Source: Sphingobacteriales bacterium | GTDB lineage: Bacteria; Bacteroidota; Bacteroidia; Chitinophagales; Chitinophagaceae | NCBI GenBank assembly: GCA_004144175.1 | Contig: SEFT01000001.1 | Location: forward strand, 124,001 to 188,000 | DNA length: 64,000 nt | Direction of reading: 5' to 3' | Part shown: positions 24,778 through 32,804 of the stretch, piece after piece | Position numbering within the stretch: position 1 is the stretch's first letter | How the letters are laid out: the number at the start of each line of letters is the position of its first letter | Notes under the pieces: generated by a model | The model's database searches: none | Told to the model about the DNA's origin: nothing | The model's input: only the letters and a program-made list of their open reading frames with translations | Program-made: the position numbers and the translations under genes

Positions 24778-25032
24778 ATGGATCAACAGATGCAATCTAC
24801 AGCAGCAAGAAAAGTACTGATAAGATATAATACCGAATCCGACGGTAAGAGCCTTTGCTGGCGGCTGCTGATAGATGGTGAAGAGAAACTGGTAAATGCC
24901 ATAAAGGTAGATAAGCCTTGTAAGACGAGCACTGACTGGCTGGAAGATAAGCAGTGCTTTAAACATCATATAACGGTAGATGAATGTAATGTGTCGATTG
25001 AGCCGGTGACCTTGCTGGCTACAATTTCTTAA
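24778..25032 (+). CDS. Small protein of unknown function
   Basis: An 84-residue protein from ATG 24778, 14 bp after the nucleotidyltransferase stop and so probably cotranscribed with it. Visible features: RKVLIRYNTESDGKSLCWRL, LIDGEEKLVNAIKVDKP, KQCFKHHITVDECNVSIE; a single compact alpha/beta-like fold, no signal peptide and four Cys. I do not recognise a named family. A longer frame from 24676 overlaps the nucleotidyltransferase in another frame and is not used. It ends 4 bp before the convergent cyclase gene. Confidence 0.75.
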   Translation: MDQQMQSTAARKVLIRYNTESDGKSLCWRLLIDGEEKLVNAIKVDKPCKTSTDWLEDKQCFKHHITVDECNVSIEPVTLLATIS

Positions 25033-25036
25033 ACTG

Positions 25037-26140
25037 CTATATAACCAGCGCAAAAAGTTCCATCTCGTTACTCTTGCCTTTCAGTTCGATACTGCCGAGG
25101 CTCTTGTATTGCCATCTACGCAATCTGATTACGTCTTTGAGGTCTTTTGAGATAATGTACCTATGATTTAGCTCATTACAGCTATTTCGTATGCGGGCTG
25201 TGGTATTCATAGTGTCTCCGCTCATAGCCAGGTCTCGTTTTATAGTCCCTATCTCTCCCACGGTAACCTCTCCCAGGTGTATTCCTACTTTGAATTCCGG
25301 CACAATTCCATATCTGCGCTTGAACTTCTCTGCATTCTTCTGCAGCATCTTTCTCGCTTCGAGCAATGCATAAATACACTTTTGTGTATTCTTATCATTG
25401 TACATCCACGATACTACTATCTCATCTCCCACATATTGATATATACGCCCATCGTGTTCCAGCAACGCGGTAGATACGTGGTATATAAAGTCGCGTATAA
25501 AAAGAAAATAGCTGTTATGACCGAGTTTCTCTGCAATAGGTGTGGAATCTTGCAGGTCTAGAAACATGATGATACGTTTCTCGATTTGCGGCTTTATATA
25601 CTTACCCAACAGGATATCCATAAATACTCCCGGCGAGTATTTCTCATTTATTTCTATGATGAGCTGCGTGAAGATAAATATGGCTATCCACGACATTGTA
25701 TTCTCCCAAAGCCATGGCGTATGGCTGGAGTCTGCGTAAAAATTGTATAATGCTTGTACCAGTGTCAGATGAAGTACCGATAAGGAGTAGGTAAAGTGAA
25801 TAAAGAAATTCATAAGAATGGAAGCCAACAGGAGAATGGCTGTTTTCAAAACCATATTGGCAAATAGCGGGTAGTTTCGAAACATCCTTTTGAGACGAAA
25901 AACGAGCAGGTACCCCATGCCTACACTCATGGAAAAAACGATGCACGATCTAAGCCATATAGATGAAGGGGTAAGCACCTGAAACGTAGAATCGTACTTA
26001 GACTCTACCGGCAGATCCATATATCTTATCCAAAAAAATAGATTGATAGCGGTCCATGCAAGTGCAATCAGTAGCACCAATTTATAGCGATACTTGCTGA
26101 TAACAGATAGCTGTCTCCCTATTTGTTTTGGTAATATCAT
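25037..26140 (-). CDS. Membrane class III adenylate/guanylate cyclase
   Basis: A 367-residue protein with four predicted transmembrane helices (about 20-40, 60-82, 94-118, 148-165) and a C-terminal class III cyclase domain (about 185-360). Metal-binding Asp195 (MFLDLQDST) and Asp239 (YVGDEIVV) are present, as are the GIHLGEVTVGEIG segment and the transition-state N/R helix DTMNTTARI. It should make a cyclic nucleotide in the cytoplasm. Base specificity cannot be settled by eye. It overlaps ppk1 by 4 bp (ATGA), so it is the third gene of the HD-effector/ppk1/cyclase operon. Confidence 0.9.
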   Translation of the reverse strand: MILPKQIGRQLSVISKYRYKLVLLIALAWTAINLFFWIRYMDLPVESKYDSTFQVLTPSSIWLRSCIVFSMSVGMGYLLVFRLKRMFRNYPLFANMVLKTAILLLASILMNFFIHFTYSLSVLHLTLVQALYNFYADSSHTPWLWENTMSWIAIFIFTQLIIEINEKYSPGVFMDILLGKYIKPQIEKRIIMFLDLQDSTPIAEKLGHNSYFLFIRDFIYHVSTALLEHDGRIYQYVGDEIVVSWMYNDKNTQKCIYALLEARKMLQKNAEKFKRRYGIVPEFKVGIHLGEVTVGEIGTIKRDLAMSGDTMNTTARIRNSCNELNHRYIISKDLKDVIRLRRWQYKSLGSIELKGKSNEMELFALVI

Positions 26141-28197
26141 CCCCGGTTCTGTAGATATTGGTATATAGAATCTTGAGCGTTGTGTTGTGGTTCGGTACCT
26201 GCGCCGTTAATTTTTTCCTGTTCCATAGCAGATGTCAGTGCAACTGCCTTGTTCGTATCTTGCCACTGTAACTCAAAGTAGTCGACCAGCTCTTTGCGGC
26301 ATTTCTTATCTTTTACAGGTACTATTACCTCTATGCGTCTGCGAAGGTTTCTGGTCATCCAATCGGCCGATCCCATTAATACAATAGGGTCTTCTGCACC
26401 AAAAATAAAAAGGCGGGTATGCTCCAGATACCTATCTACTATTCTCCTTATACTTACATTGTCGCTCACACCTGCGATCCCTGGTACGAGGCAGCAAATA
26501 CTGCGTACAATCAGTTCGACCTGCACACCTGCCTGGCTGGCTTTGTAAAGCTGGTCTATCATATAAGGCTCTTCTAGATTATTTAGTTTTATACGAATAA
26601 TTGCGGGATGACCTTTTTGCGCTTTTTTAATTTCACGTTTTATCAGGTCTTCAAAGCATTCTATCATATTGAACCTTGATACACACAGTGTATTGAAGCG
26701 CATAATGTCGGAGGGCAATACCTGAGTCTTAGCCTCCTGCAATACATGGAACAGATTCAGAAGCTCCAGCGTAATTGCTGTGTCGCTGGTAAACAGTGCA
26801 TGGTCGGTATAGAACTGAGCAGTTGTTTCATTGAAGTTTCCTGTGCTGAGCAATCCATAAATCGTCTGCTCGCCTGCACCTCTTTCCTTTACTACTATGG
26901 CAGTCTTAGAATGGACCTTTATGCCAGGCAGGCTGTAAATGATGCGTACACCGGCTTCTTTCATTCTCTTGCTCCAGCGTATGTTGTTCTCTTCGTCAAA
27001 CCTTGCCTTGAGCTCTACAAATGCTGTTACCTTCTTTCCATTTCTGGCAGCCCCTATCAGCGCATTCATTATGTGCGAGTCGGCAGCCACGCGGTATATA
27101 GTTATATAAATCTCTTTCACATCCGGGTCTATAGCTGCCTGGTTGAAGAAAGATAATATGGGGTTGTAGGAATCGTAGGGAAGGTGAAGCAATATATCGC
27201 GTTGCTCTACCTCTTTAAATATGTTACCACAGTCCTCGAGTACAGCAGAAGACATCGGCTTTCTTGGCTCGTAGTGCAGCTCTTTATCCTTAATGGGTAG
27301 TTTTGCCAGGTCTTTCAGATTGTGATATCGCCCCCCCGCGAACATCTCTTCATAAGACACATCGAACAAGTTAGCTATGTAAAGCTGTATGTTCTTTGGC
27401 ATATCCGGCTCATATAAAAATCTTGAAGGAGCTCCTATTGCACGCTTTTTAAGATGTTTCTCTATTTTCTTCAGCATGTCCTCTTCCACATCTTCTTCCA
27501 GGTGCAGTTCCGCATCGCGGTTGAATTTGATGCTATAAGCGCCCTGCACTTCGAACCCGGGAAATATACAGCTGATATTTTCCCGGATTATATCGTCTAC
27601 GAAAATGATGTACCTCTTTTCATCTATATAAGAAAGCTCAAAGAAGCGAGGAACATTGTCGGCAGGTATATTTATGACGCTATGCGCAAGCTCATCCTTC
27701 CCTTCTTTTTTTAGTATCACAAAAAAATATAGCTCGTTATTGCCCGGAGCAAATTTTTCGTGTGGTGTATTTTCAAAAAATAGTGGCTGGATAAAAGCCA
27801 ATACTTTGGACAGGAATATTTCCTTTATTTCTTTGAGGTGAGCCTGTTCAATTTTGTTATTATAATATAGTACTACATCTCGCTTGGCAAGCTCCGGTAT
27901 CAATTGCTGCTTTAGAATACTTCCATACTCCTGTAGCTGGCGCTCTATTTCTGTTTGTATAGTTTCGGCGAGGTTATCGGCAATGGGCAGTCCCTTTCCT
28001 TTCTTGGTCGATTGGAGTTTAGACAATGCCAATATAGAGGGGTATCGCACTCTGAAAAATTCGTCCAGATTGGAAGAAAAGATCGATAGGAACTTAAAAC
28101 GCTCCATAAGGGGTACGTCGGGCGACGCAGCCTCGTGCAACACTCTGTAATTGAAGCCCAGCCAGCTAAGGTCCCGGTTGTAATACATTGAGCTCAT
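26137..28197 (-). CDS. ppk1: Polyphosphate kinase 1
   Basis: Reversible synthesis of polyphosphate from ATP. It has 686 residues, the usual PPK1 length. The N-terminal domain starts NRDLSWLGFNYRVLHEAASP with FSSNLDEFFRVR; the catalytic phospholipase-D-like domains contain the histidine motif GIKVHSKTAIVV and the second motif with SADWMTRNLRRRIEV. It lies 2 bp after the HD/Pycsar-effector-like gene and overlaps the cyclase, so the three products are probably made together. The last ~25 residues are a low-complexity Q/N-rich tail. Confidence 0.96.
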   Translation of the reverse strand: MSSMYYNRDLSWLGFNYRVLHEAASPDVPLMERFKFLSIFSSNLDEFFRVRYPSILALSKLQSTKKGKGLPIADNLAETIQTEIERQLQEYGSILKQQLIPELAKRDVVLYYNNKIEQAHLKEIKEIFLSKVLAFIQPLFFENTPHEKFAPGNNELYFFVILKKEGKDELAHSVINIPADNVPRFFELSYIDEKRYIIFVDDIIRENISCIFPGFEVQGAYSIKFNRDAELHLEEDVEEDMLKKIEKHLKKRAIGAPSRFLYEPDMPKNIQLYIANLFDVSYEEMFAGGRYHNLKDLAKLPIKDKELHYEPRKPMSSAVLEDCGNIFKEVEQRDILLHLPYDSYNPILSFFNQAAIDPDVKEIYITIYRVAADSHIMNALIGAARNGKKVTAFVELKARFDEENNIRWSKRMKEAGVRIIYSLPGIKVHSKTAIVVKERGAGEQTIYGLLSTGNFNETTAQFYTDHALFTSDTAITLELLNLFHVLQEAKTQVLPSDIMRFNTLCVSRFNMIECFEDLIKREIKKAQKGHPAIIRIKLNNLEEPYMIDQLYKASQAGVQVELIVRSICCLVPGIAGVSDNVSIRRIVDRYLEHTRLFIFGAEDPIVLMGSADWMTRNLRRRIEVIVPVKDKKCRKELVDYFELQWQDTNKAVALTSAMEQEKINGAGTEPQHNAQDSIYQYLQNRG

Positions 28198-28199
28198 AT

Positions 28200-29450
28200 T
28201 TATAGCGGCGGCACATTAGGCGTAGTTACAATAGTGGTAGAAGAGGGATGATGAAGCACAACAGCTAATGTAAAGGCTATTACAGAAACGATTATTCCTG
28301 TCATGAACACATTATACGCGATTCTTATCAGCATATACTTACGGCCCAATACTACCCCCAACTGATGTATATCTTGTATCAGCGATCCGTAGAGATAGTC
28401 TTTGTCTTTCATCATAGCTGCCATTGCCCACTGGTATTCTTCCATGGTCGACTTGTGGAAATTACCAAAGAACAAGAGGTTTGTCTTCTTGCTTATTATA
28501 TCGGCCTTTGTAAATTTACCCTCTGTAATTTTTGGCCGGGTAGCTAGTATGGCTATAACTATGGTGATAACTGAGAAACTTAAAAAGATAATAGTAGGTA
28601 TAGTAAGATGTTTATCTACTTCCAGTTTTCTTAATAGAACAGAGAGGATCACTGATATAATGATGGCGTTGACAGATATCAGGATGTTCGCTTTTCCGTC
28701 AGCCATGCTACTAAGCTCTAGATGGTTCTCTGAAGCTAAGCGTAGCATTGTTTGTATGCCACGGGTTATAAGGCCGCTCGTAGGGTTCTTTTTGCCGTCA
28801 TCCTTTGTCTCTTCCTGATTGTGGAATAGCTGGTTTGCAGTATTGGAATTGGCCGTTTTAGAATACTTCTTCTTTACACGCTTTATATTTTCCTCTTTGC
28901 CTTCTTCCAGCAGCGATTTGCAGTAGCTGGTAAAATATTGATGTGTCTCCAATAGTTCCAGTGTATGTTTTTCCCACTCGAATGTTAGCGTATTGTAGTT
29001 GCGCAGTTCGTACTCCTTCTTAATGGCCTTATTGGTTTTGCGAAATTCTTTTGTGCCAAAATGGTACGTGTCGGCATCGCACATTATTTCTTGCAGCAGG
29101 TTCTTAGGCTCATGCGGCATTCGCGTTACATGAATGCACTCCGCTACCTTCTCTATTAGATCTTCATCCTGCGTTTCGTTCTGCATGAACTTACGCATGA
29201 TCTCCACACTTTTTTCTTCATGCTTGTGCAATTCTGAAAAAAGATGGCCTGTGTCATGAAACCACGCGGCCACATATAGTACCTGCATATCCTGCTCAGA
29301 TAACTTGTAGTGGGAGGCAATTTCCTGCGCTCTTCCTACTACGTTCCTTGTATGGTCTATATTGTGAAAGAGCAGATTTGGGTTTGGGTATTCATTAAAC
29401 AGAACTGTGACGTAGTCAGCAGCTTTTTTATAAATGCCATTGCTGTTCAT
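28200..29450 (-). CDS. HD-domain phosphohydrolase fused to Pycsar-effector-like (PycTM/DUF5706) membrane domain
   Basis: A 416-residue two-part protein. The N-terminal HD domain (about 1-185) has metal ligands H29/H33, H65-D66 (WFHDTGH) and D125/D127. A basic linker (about 185-225) leads to a C-terminal domain (GIQTMLRLASENHLELSSMA, DGKANILISVNAIII) with three predicted helices near 255-272, 283-303 and 370-395. This C-terminal pattern matches the PycTM effector family of the Pycsar anti-phage system. It is first in an operon with ppk1 and a nucleotide cyclase. It may sense or degrade a cyclic nucleotide; a defence role is possible but unproven, since HD-PycTM fusions next to ppk1 may be a housekeeping arrangement. 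Confidence 0.85.
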   Translation of the reverse strand: MNSNGIYKKAADYVTVLFNEYPNPNLLFHNIDHTRNVVGRAQEIASHYKLSEQDMQVLYVAAWFHDTGHLFSELHKHEEKSVEIMRKFMQNETQDEDLIEKVAECIHVTRMPHEPKNLLQEIMCDADTYHFGTKEFRKTNKAIKKEYELRNYNTLTFEWEKHTLELLETHQYFTSYCKSLLEEGKEENIKRVKKKYSKTANSNTANQLFHNQEETKDDGKKNPTSGLITRGIQTMLRLASENHLELSSMADGKANILISVNAIIISVILSVLLRKLEVDKHLTIPTIIFLSFSVITIVIAILATRPKITEGKFTKADIISKKTNLLFFGNFHKSTMEEYQWAMAAMMKDKDYLYGSLIQDIHQLGVVLGRKYMLIRIAYNVFMTGIIVSVIAFTLAVVLHHPSSTTIVTTPNVPPL

Positions 29451-29513
29451 ATTTGTAGCAATTAAAGTCGTTTAAAGTATTGTGTATTAAAGATTATTCC
29501 ATTAAAGGTTGCC

Positions 29514-30395
29514 CTACTTATTGTTGTACTTGTAGATAAGGATATTGGCTACCCCTATCTCTGCCGCCTCGTTCGATATGATCATATCGCCCGATGGCGT
29601 AAAAGCAATGCCTTCGGGCTGCTTAAATATCTTAGAATCAAGCGGATGAATGCTTTTTGCCCTTCCGTTCCTATCGAGTACCAGGAAAAGATCGTTAACT
29701 GCTGATACCACATATAGTTCTCCGGTAATCGGGTGTATCGCCGCTGCAGATGGTTTCATTTTCAGAGACTTTTGCCCCATCATTTCCGCAATCTGCTTTA
29801 CGTCAATAGAGAAGTCGCCGTTTGCATACTGTCCTGTTGCCGGATCGAAGGTGTAGGTACTGAGGGCTTTTTTCTTGTCTGATTCGCAGTCTTTACATAT
29901 CAGCACCATTTTACTGATAGTAGGATCATAGTACAATATTTCAAACTCATTACCACTGCCTTGGGGGAAAAGATTTTCTCTTGCTACTACTGAGTCGGCT
30001 GTATAATGGCGAAACGCTATGATATTTCCACTACTTTCAAGCACATAGAAATTGCTGTCTAACTTTACGACATCTTCAAAGTCAGCTCCATCAAAAAACT
30101 TCCACTTTTCAATGTTTCTGGGGTTATTAGGAAATATTTTGTAAAGCCATCCTCGCTCGTCATTTATCGCAAAAATGCTGGTATCTTTTGGGTAAAACAC
30201 TACCCCGGATATCTCATCCAATTCTATCGGGAGCTTTATTATATAGGGGGTTTGCAGATTATAACCTGGCGGGCTAGTGTGATGTACCTGTTTCTTGCTG
30301 CCGACACCAACACCTTCACAGCCCCATATTAGAACACACAGTAATCCGAGCGTTACATAAAGGCGTAAGAAGTTGATATTTGTCAGATTTGTCAT
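29514..30395 (-). CDS. SdiA-regulated-type beta-propeller lipoprotein
   Basis: A 293-residue protein with lipobox LIWGC (Cys26) and a domain of the SdiA-regulated/YjiK type: ELDEISGVVFYPKDTSIFAI, WKFFDGADFEDVVKLDSNFY, GSGNEFEILYYDP, KQPEGIAFTPSGDMIISNEA. These repeats suggest a beta-propeller surface or periplasmic protein; the ligand is unknown. The start at ATG 30395 puts the signal sequence at the N-terminus; an in-frame ATG at 30431 would add 12 residues ahead of it. It is 63 bp upstream of the HD gene on the same strand and may be transcribed with it. Confidence 0.85.
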   Translation of the reverse strand: MTNLTNINFLRLYVTLGLLCVLIWGCEGVGVGSKKQVHHTSPPGYNLQTPYIIKLPIELDEISGVVFYPKDTSIFAINDERGWLYKIFPNNPRNIEKWKFFDGADFEDVVKLDSNFYVLESSGNIIAFRHYTADSVVARENLFPQGSGNEFEILYYDPTISKMVLICKDCESDKKKALSTYTFDPATGQYANGDFSIDVKQIAEMMGQKSLKMKPSAAAIHPITGELYVVSAVNDLFLVLDRNGRAKSIHPLDSKIFKQPEGIAFTPSGDMIISNEAAEIGVANILIYKYNNK

Positions 30396-30799
30396 TGTAT
30401 GAGGCAGGTTAAGTGTATCAGCTATATACAAATCTGCTGCCTGCCTCTTCTTTTCTAGCTAATCAATACACAATTGACTCTCAATTGGCAATTGTCAGCT
30501 ATATATGGGAAAAATAATCTACAACCAGGCTTGGCAGAATCCAAATGAAATCAGGTTTATTATTGAAGCTAAGTGTCTTACATTTAATTAGTATAAATCA
30601 TTAATATTTATTGAGTGGATGTTACCTAGATTATAATGATCAACTGCTGCCTTTTATATGCCTTTTAATATTCCGTGGCAAATTTTAGTATGTTAATATT
30701 TATAACGCTTTGATGCGCTGTGCAACAATTAGAAGAGATGGTTTTGTATTTTCACGCCAGTAATTCTCAGTTTCTGACGTAGTGATAATTTCATAAGCA
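30396..30799. other. Intergenic region between the SdiA-like lipoprotein and the capsule locus
   Basis: This 404-bp divergent gap holds no supported gene. It should carry the promoter of the capsule operon (plus) and of the lipoprotein operon (minus). I see no confident TAnnTTTG box. Three CAATTG palindromes are clustered at 30471, 30482 and 30489, a possible protein-binding site. The middle (30560-30700) is very AT-rich. Confidence 0.5.
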
Positions 30800-31567
30800 A
30801 TGTTCTCTCGATTATTCGGATTTAAGAAAAACAAACCTGACATAGCTGACTTAAAAGAGGCGCCCGCAGATTGGTCTTTTTTAAAAACTGATATTCATTC
30901 TCATTTGATACCGGCAGTGGACGATGGTGCGCAGACAATAGAGGACAGCATTACCCTCATTAGATCGCTAAAAGACATGGGATTTAAAAATATCATCACT
31001 ACCCCACATATTAAGACCGATCATTACCCGAACAATAGAAGCACCATCCTCGCAGGCCTTGAGCAATTGCACAGCGCGTTAAAGGACAGTAATATTGATA
31101 TGCCCGTGGCAGCAGCTGCGGAATATTATATAGATGACTACTTCATGCGTATGCTCGCAGAGAAAGATCTTCTTACTATCCGCGATAACGAAATTTTGAT
31201 AGAAATGTCGTTTGCATACGAACCTGTGAAATTTTTCGAGACATTATTTAAGATACAGACTGTAGGTTACAAACCTGTGCTAGCACACCCAGAACGCTAT
31301 ATGTTCTATCATGATCGTATGCATCTATATAAAGAGTTGAAAGACAGAGGATGTTTATTACAGCTGAATGCACTTGCGCTAACCGGGTACTATGGCAAAC
31401 CTGTAAAGCAGGTAGCAAATATCCTTCTTCAACGAGGGCTATACGATTATTGCGGCACCGACATGCATCATACAAGACATGCTGAAAACCTTAAGCAGAT
31501 GATGGCTACACCTGTATTCAAGACTTTGGCAAAATACCCTTTTCTAAATAGTCGGATGCCCCTATAG
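30800..31567 (+). CDS. CpsB/CapC-type protein-tyrosine phosphatase (PHP family)
   Basis: A 255-residue PHP-fold phosphatase. Metal-binding motifs are DIHSHLIPAVDDGAQTIEDS near the N-terminus, TTPH, LAHPERY and CGTDMHHTRH. Such enzymes dephosphorylate the tyrosine-rich tail of the capsule kinase (Wzc, here at 33638-36013), controlling chain length and export. It is the first gene of the polysaccharide locus, 143 bp before the next gene. Confidence 0.9.
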   Translation: MFSRLFGFKKNKPDIADLKEAPADWSFLKTDIHSHLIPAVDDGAQTIEDSITLIRSLKDMGFKNIITTPHIKTDHYPNNRSTILAGLEQLHSALKDSNIDMPVAAAAEYYIDDYFMRMLAEKDLLTIRDNEILIEMSFAYEPVKFFETLFKIQTVGYKPVLAHPERYMFYHDRMHLYKELKDRGCLLQLNALALTGYYGKPVKQVANILLQRGLYDYCGTDMHHTRHAENLKQMMATPVFKTLAKYPFLNSRMPL

Positions 31568-31648
31568 TACTTTTGAATAACCTATAACAGCCTAATAATT
31601 TGGATATTATCCAGAGCATACGAATTGTGTGGCGTTTCGCTCAATAAT

Positions 31649-31665
31649 GAGTAATTTTATTACTC
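31649..31665. promoter_or_regulatory. Perfect inverted repeat before the capsule regulators
   Basis: GAGTAA, loop TTTTA, TTACTC form a 6-bp perfect inverted repeat 64 bp before the winged-helix gene start. It could be an operator for that regulator or an RNA hairpin in the leader bound by the antitermination machinery. No T-run follows, so it is not a terminator. Confidence 0.3.
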
Positions 31666-31728
31666 GATTTGCGTTAGGTGTGACTGACGATGGCGAAGCC
31701 ATGTCTATAAATGAATTCTCGGGGTTGC

Positions 31729-32262
31729 ATGCTTGAAACCTTAATATCTTCCAGAACACGTATAAAGTTACTGCTGCGGTTTTTTTTAAATCCCGGCGTT
31801 ACTGCTTATTTGCGTGGATTGGCTGAAGAGTTTGATGAAAGCACCAATTCTGTGCGGGTCGAATTGAACCGTTTTGAAGAGGCAGGAATGCTTATTTCAA
31901 AAAATGAGGGGAATAAGAAATTTTATAAAGCCAACGATAAGCACCCGCTTATAAAAGACTTACATAGCATAATGCTAAAGTACATAGGTGTTGATACCAT
32001 AGTTGAGCTACTGATAGAAAGGCTGGGAGATCTCGAAAAGATGTATCTCACAGGCGACTATGCAAAAGGCTATGACTCCGGTATCATCGATCTGGTGTTT
32101 GTAGGACAGGTAGATAAGGAATACCTGATAAATGTCATAAGTAAAGGTGAAAAGCTGATATCGAAAAAACTAAGGTTTCTTACCTATAATATGCAGGAAT
32201 GGGAGAAAATAAAGCCTGGAGTCTCAGGTTCTGATAATTATCTTCTGATCTGGCAAAAATAG
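31729..32262 (+). CDS. Winged-helix transcriptional regulator of the capsule locus
   Basis: A 177-residue protein with an N-terminal winged helix (MLETLISSRTRIKLLLRFFL; AYLRGLAEEFDESTNSVRVE; RFEEAGMLISKNEGNKKFYK) and a C-terminal part resembling a nucleotidyltransferase-like regulatory domain (DSGIIDLVFVGQVDKEYLIN). Proteins of this pattern commonly precede UpxY/NusG-like genes in Bacteroidota capsule loci. I chose ATG 31729 (MLETLI...), matching the usual N-terminus; ATG 31711 adds six residues. It ends 7 bp before the antiterminator gene. Confidence 0.8.
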   Translation: MLETLISSRTRIKLLLRFFLNPGVTAYLRGLAEEFDESTNSVRVELNRFEEAGMLISKNEGNKKFYKANDKHPLIKDLHSIMLKYIGVDTIVELLIERLGDLEKMYLTGDYAKGYDSGIIDLVFVGQVDKEYLINVISKGEKLISKKLRFLTYNMQEWEKIKPGVSGSDNYLLIWQK

Positions 32263-32269
32263 TTTTGAC

Positions 32270-32767
32270 GTGCCTTGGTTTGTACTTTATACTAAATCTC
32301 GCAATGAGAAAAAAGTAGCAAGGTTGCTTGGCTTAAAAGGGGTTACTGTATACTGTCCCGTAAAAGAAGAAGTGAGACAGTGGAGCGATAGAAGAAAAAA
32401 GGTTTCCGAGCCGGTTTTTAGATCCTACGTTTTCGTCCTGCTTCAAAATTATAAAGCAGAGTCCATAGTCGTATTGGAAACGCCTGGCACTGTCCGTTTT
32501 TTATGGTGGCAAGGTAAACCCGGTATTGTCAGGGACGAGGAAATTAATGCCATCAAAAACTTTCTTGCGATGTATAAAGATGTGGAGGTGCTGGTAGAAT
32601 TGCGGAAGGGGCAGACAGTTACTATCACAGAGGGGCCACTAAAAGAAAAAAAAGGTATCATATTGCAGGTAAAGGGAGACAAGGTATATCTAAGATTAGA
32701 GTCTTTGGGGGTAGATATGATAGCAAAAGTGCAGGCTCAGATACTTGCCAACGACAAAAATAATTGA
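32270..32767 (+). CDS. UpxY-family transcription antiterminator (NusG-like)
   Basis: A 165-residue NusG paralogue: NGN domain (PWFVLYTKSRNEKKVARLLG; VFRSYVFVLL; VRFLWWQGKPGIVRDEEINA) followed by a KOW domain (VTITEGPLKEKKGIILQVKG). These specialised factors ride with RNA polymerase and stop premature termination in long polysaccharide operons. This fits the roughly 31 kb of tightly packed genes downstream. It starts with GTG at 32270; no in-frame ATG is available. Confidence 0.92.
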   Translation: MPWFVLYTKSRNEKKVARLLGLKGVTVYCPVKEEVRQWSDRRKKVSEPVFRSYVFVLLQNYKAESIVVLETPGTVRFLWWQGKPGIVRDEEINAIKNFLAMYKDVEVLVELRKGQTVTITEGPLKEKKGIILQVKGDKVYLRLESLGVDMIAKVQAQILANDKNN

Positions 32768-32804
32768 TACCATTCCCCACTACATAAATTGAATACATTA
32801 TATA

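Noticed and set aside
25037-29450. Confident call of a canonical Pycsar defence system
   Set aside because: The cyclase is membrane-anchored and not of the typical soluble PycC layout, and ppk1 lies between the two; only the effector-like domain matches.
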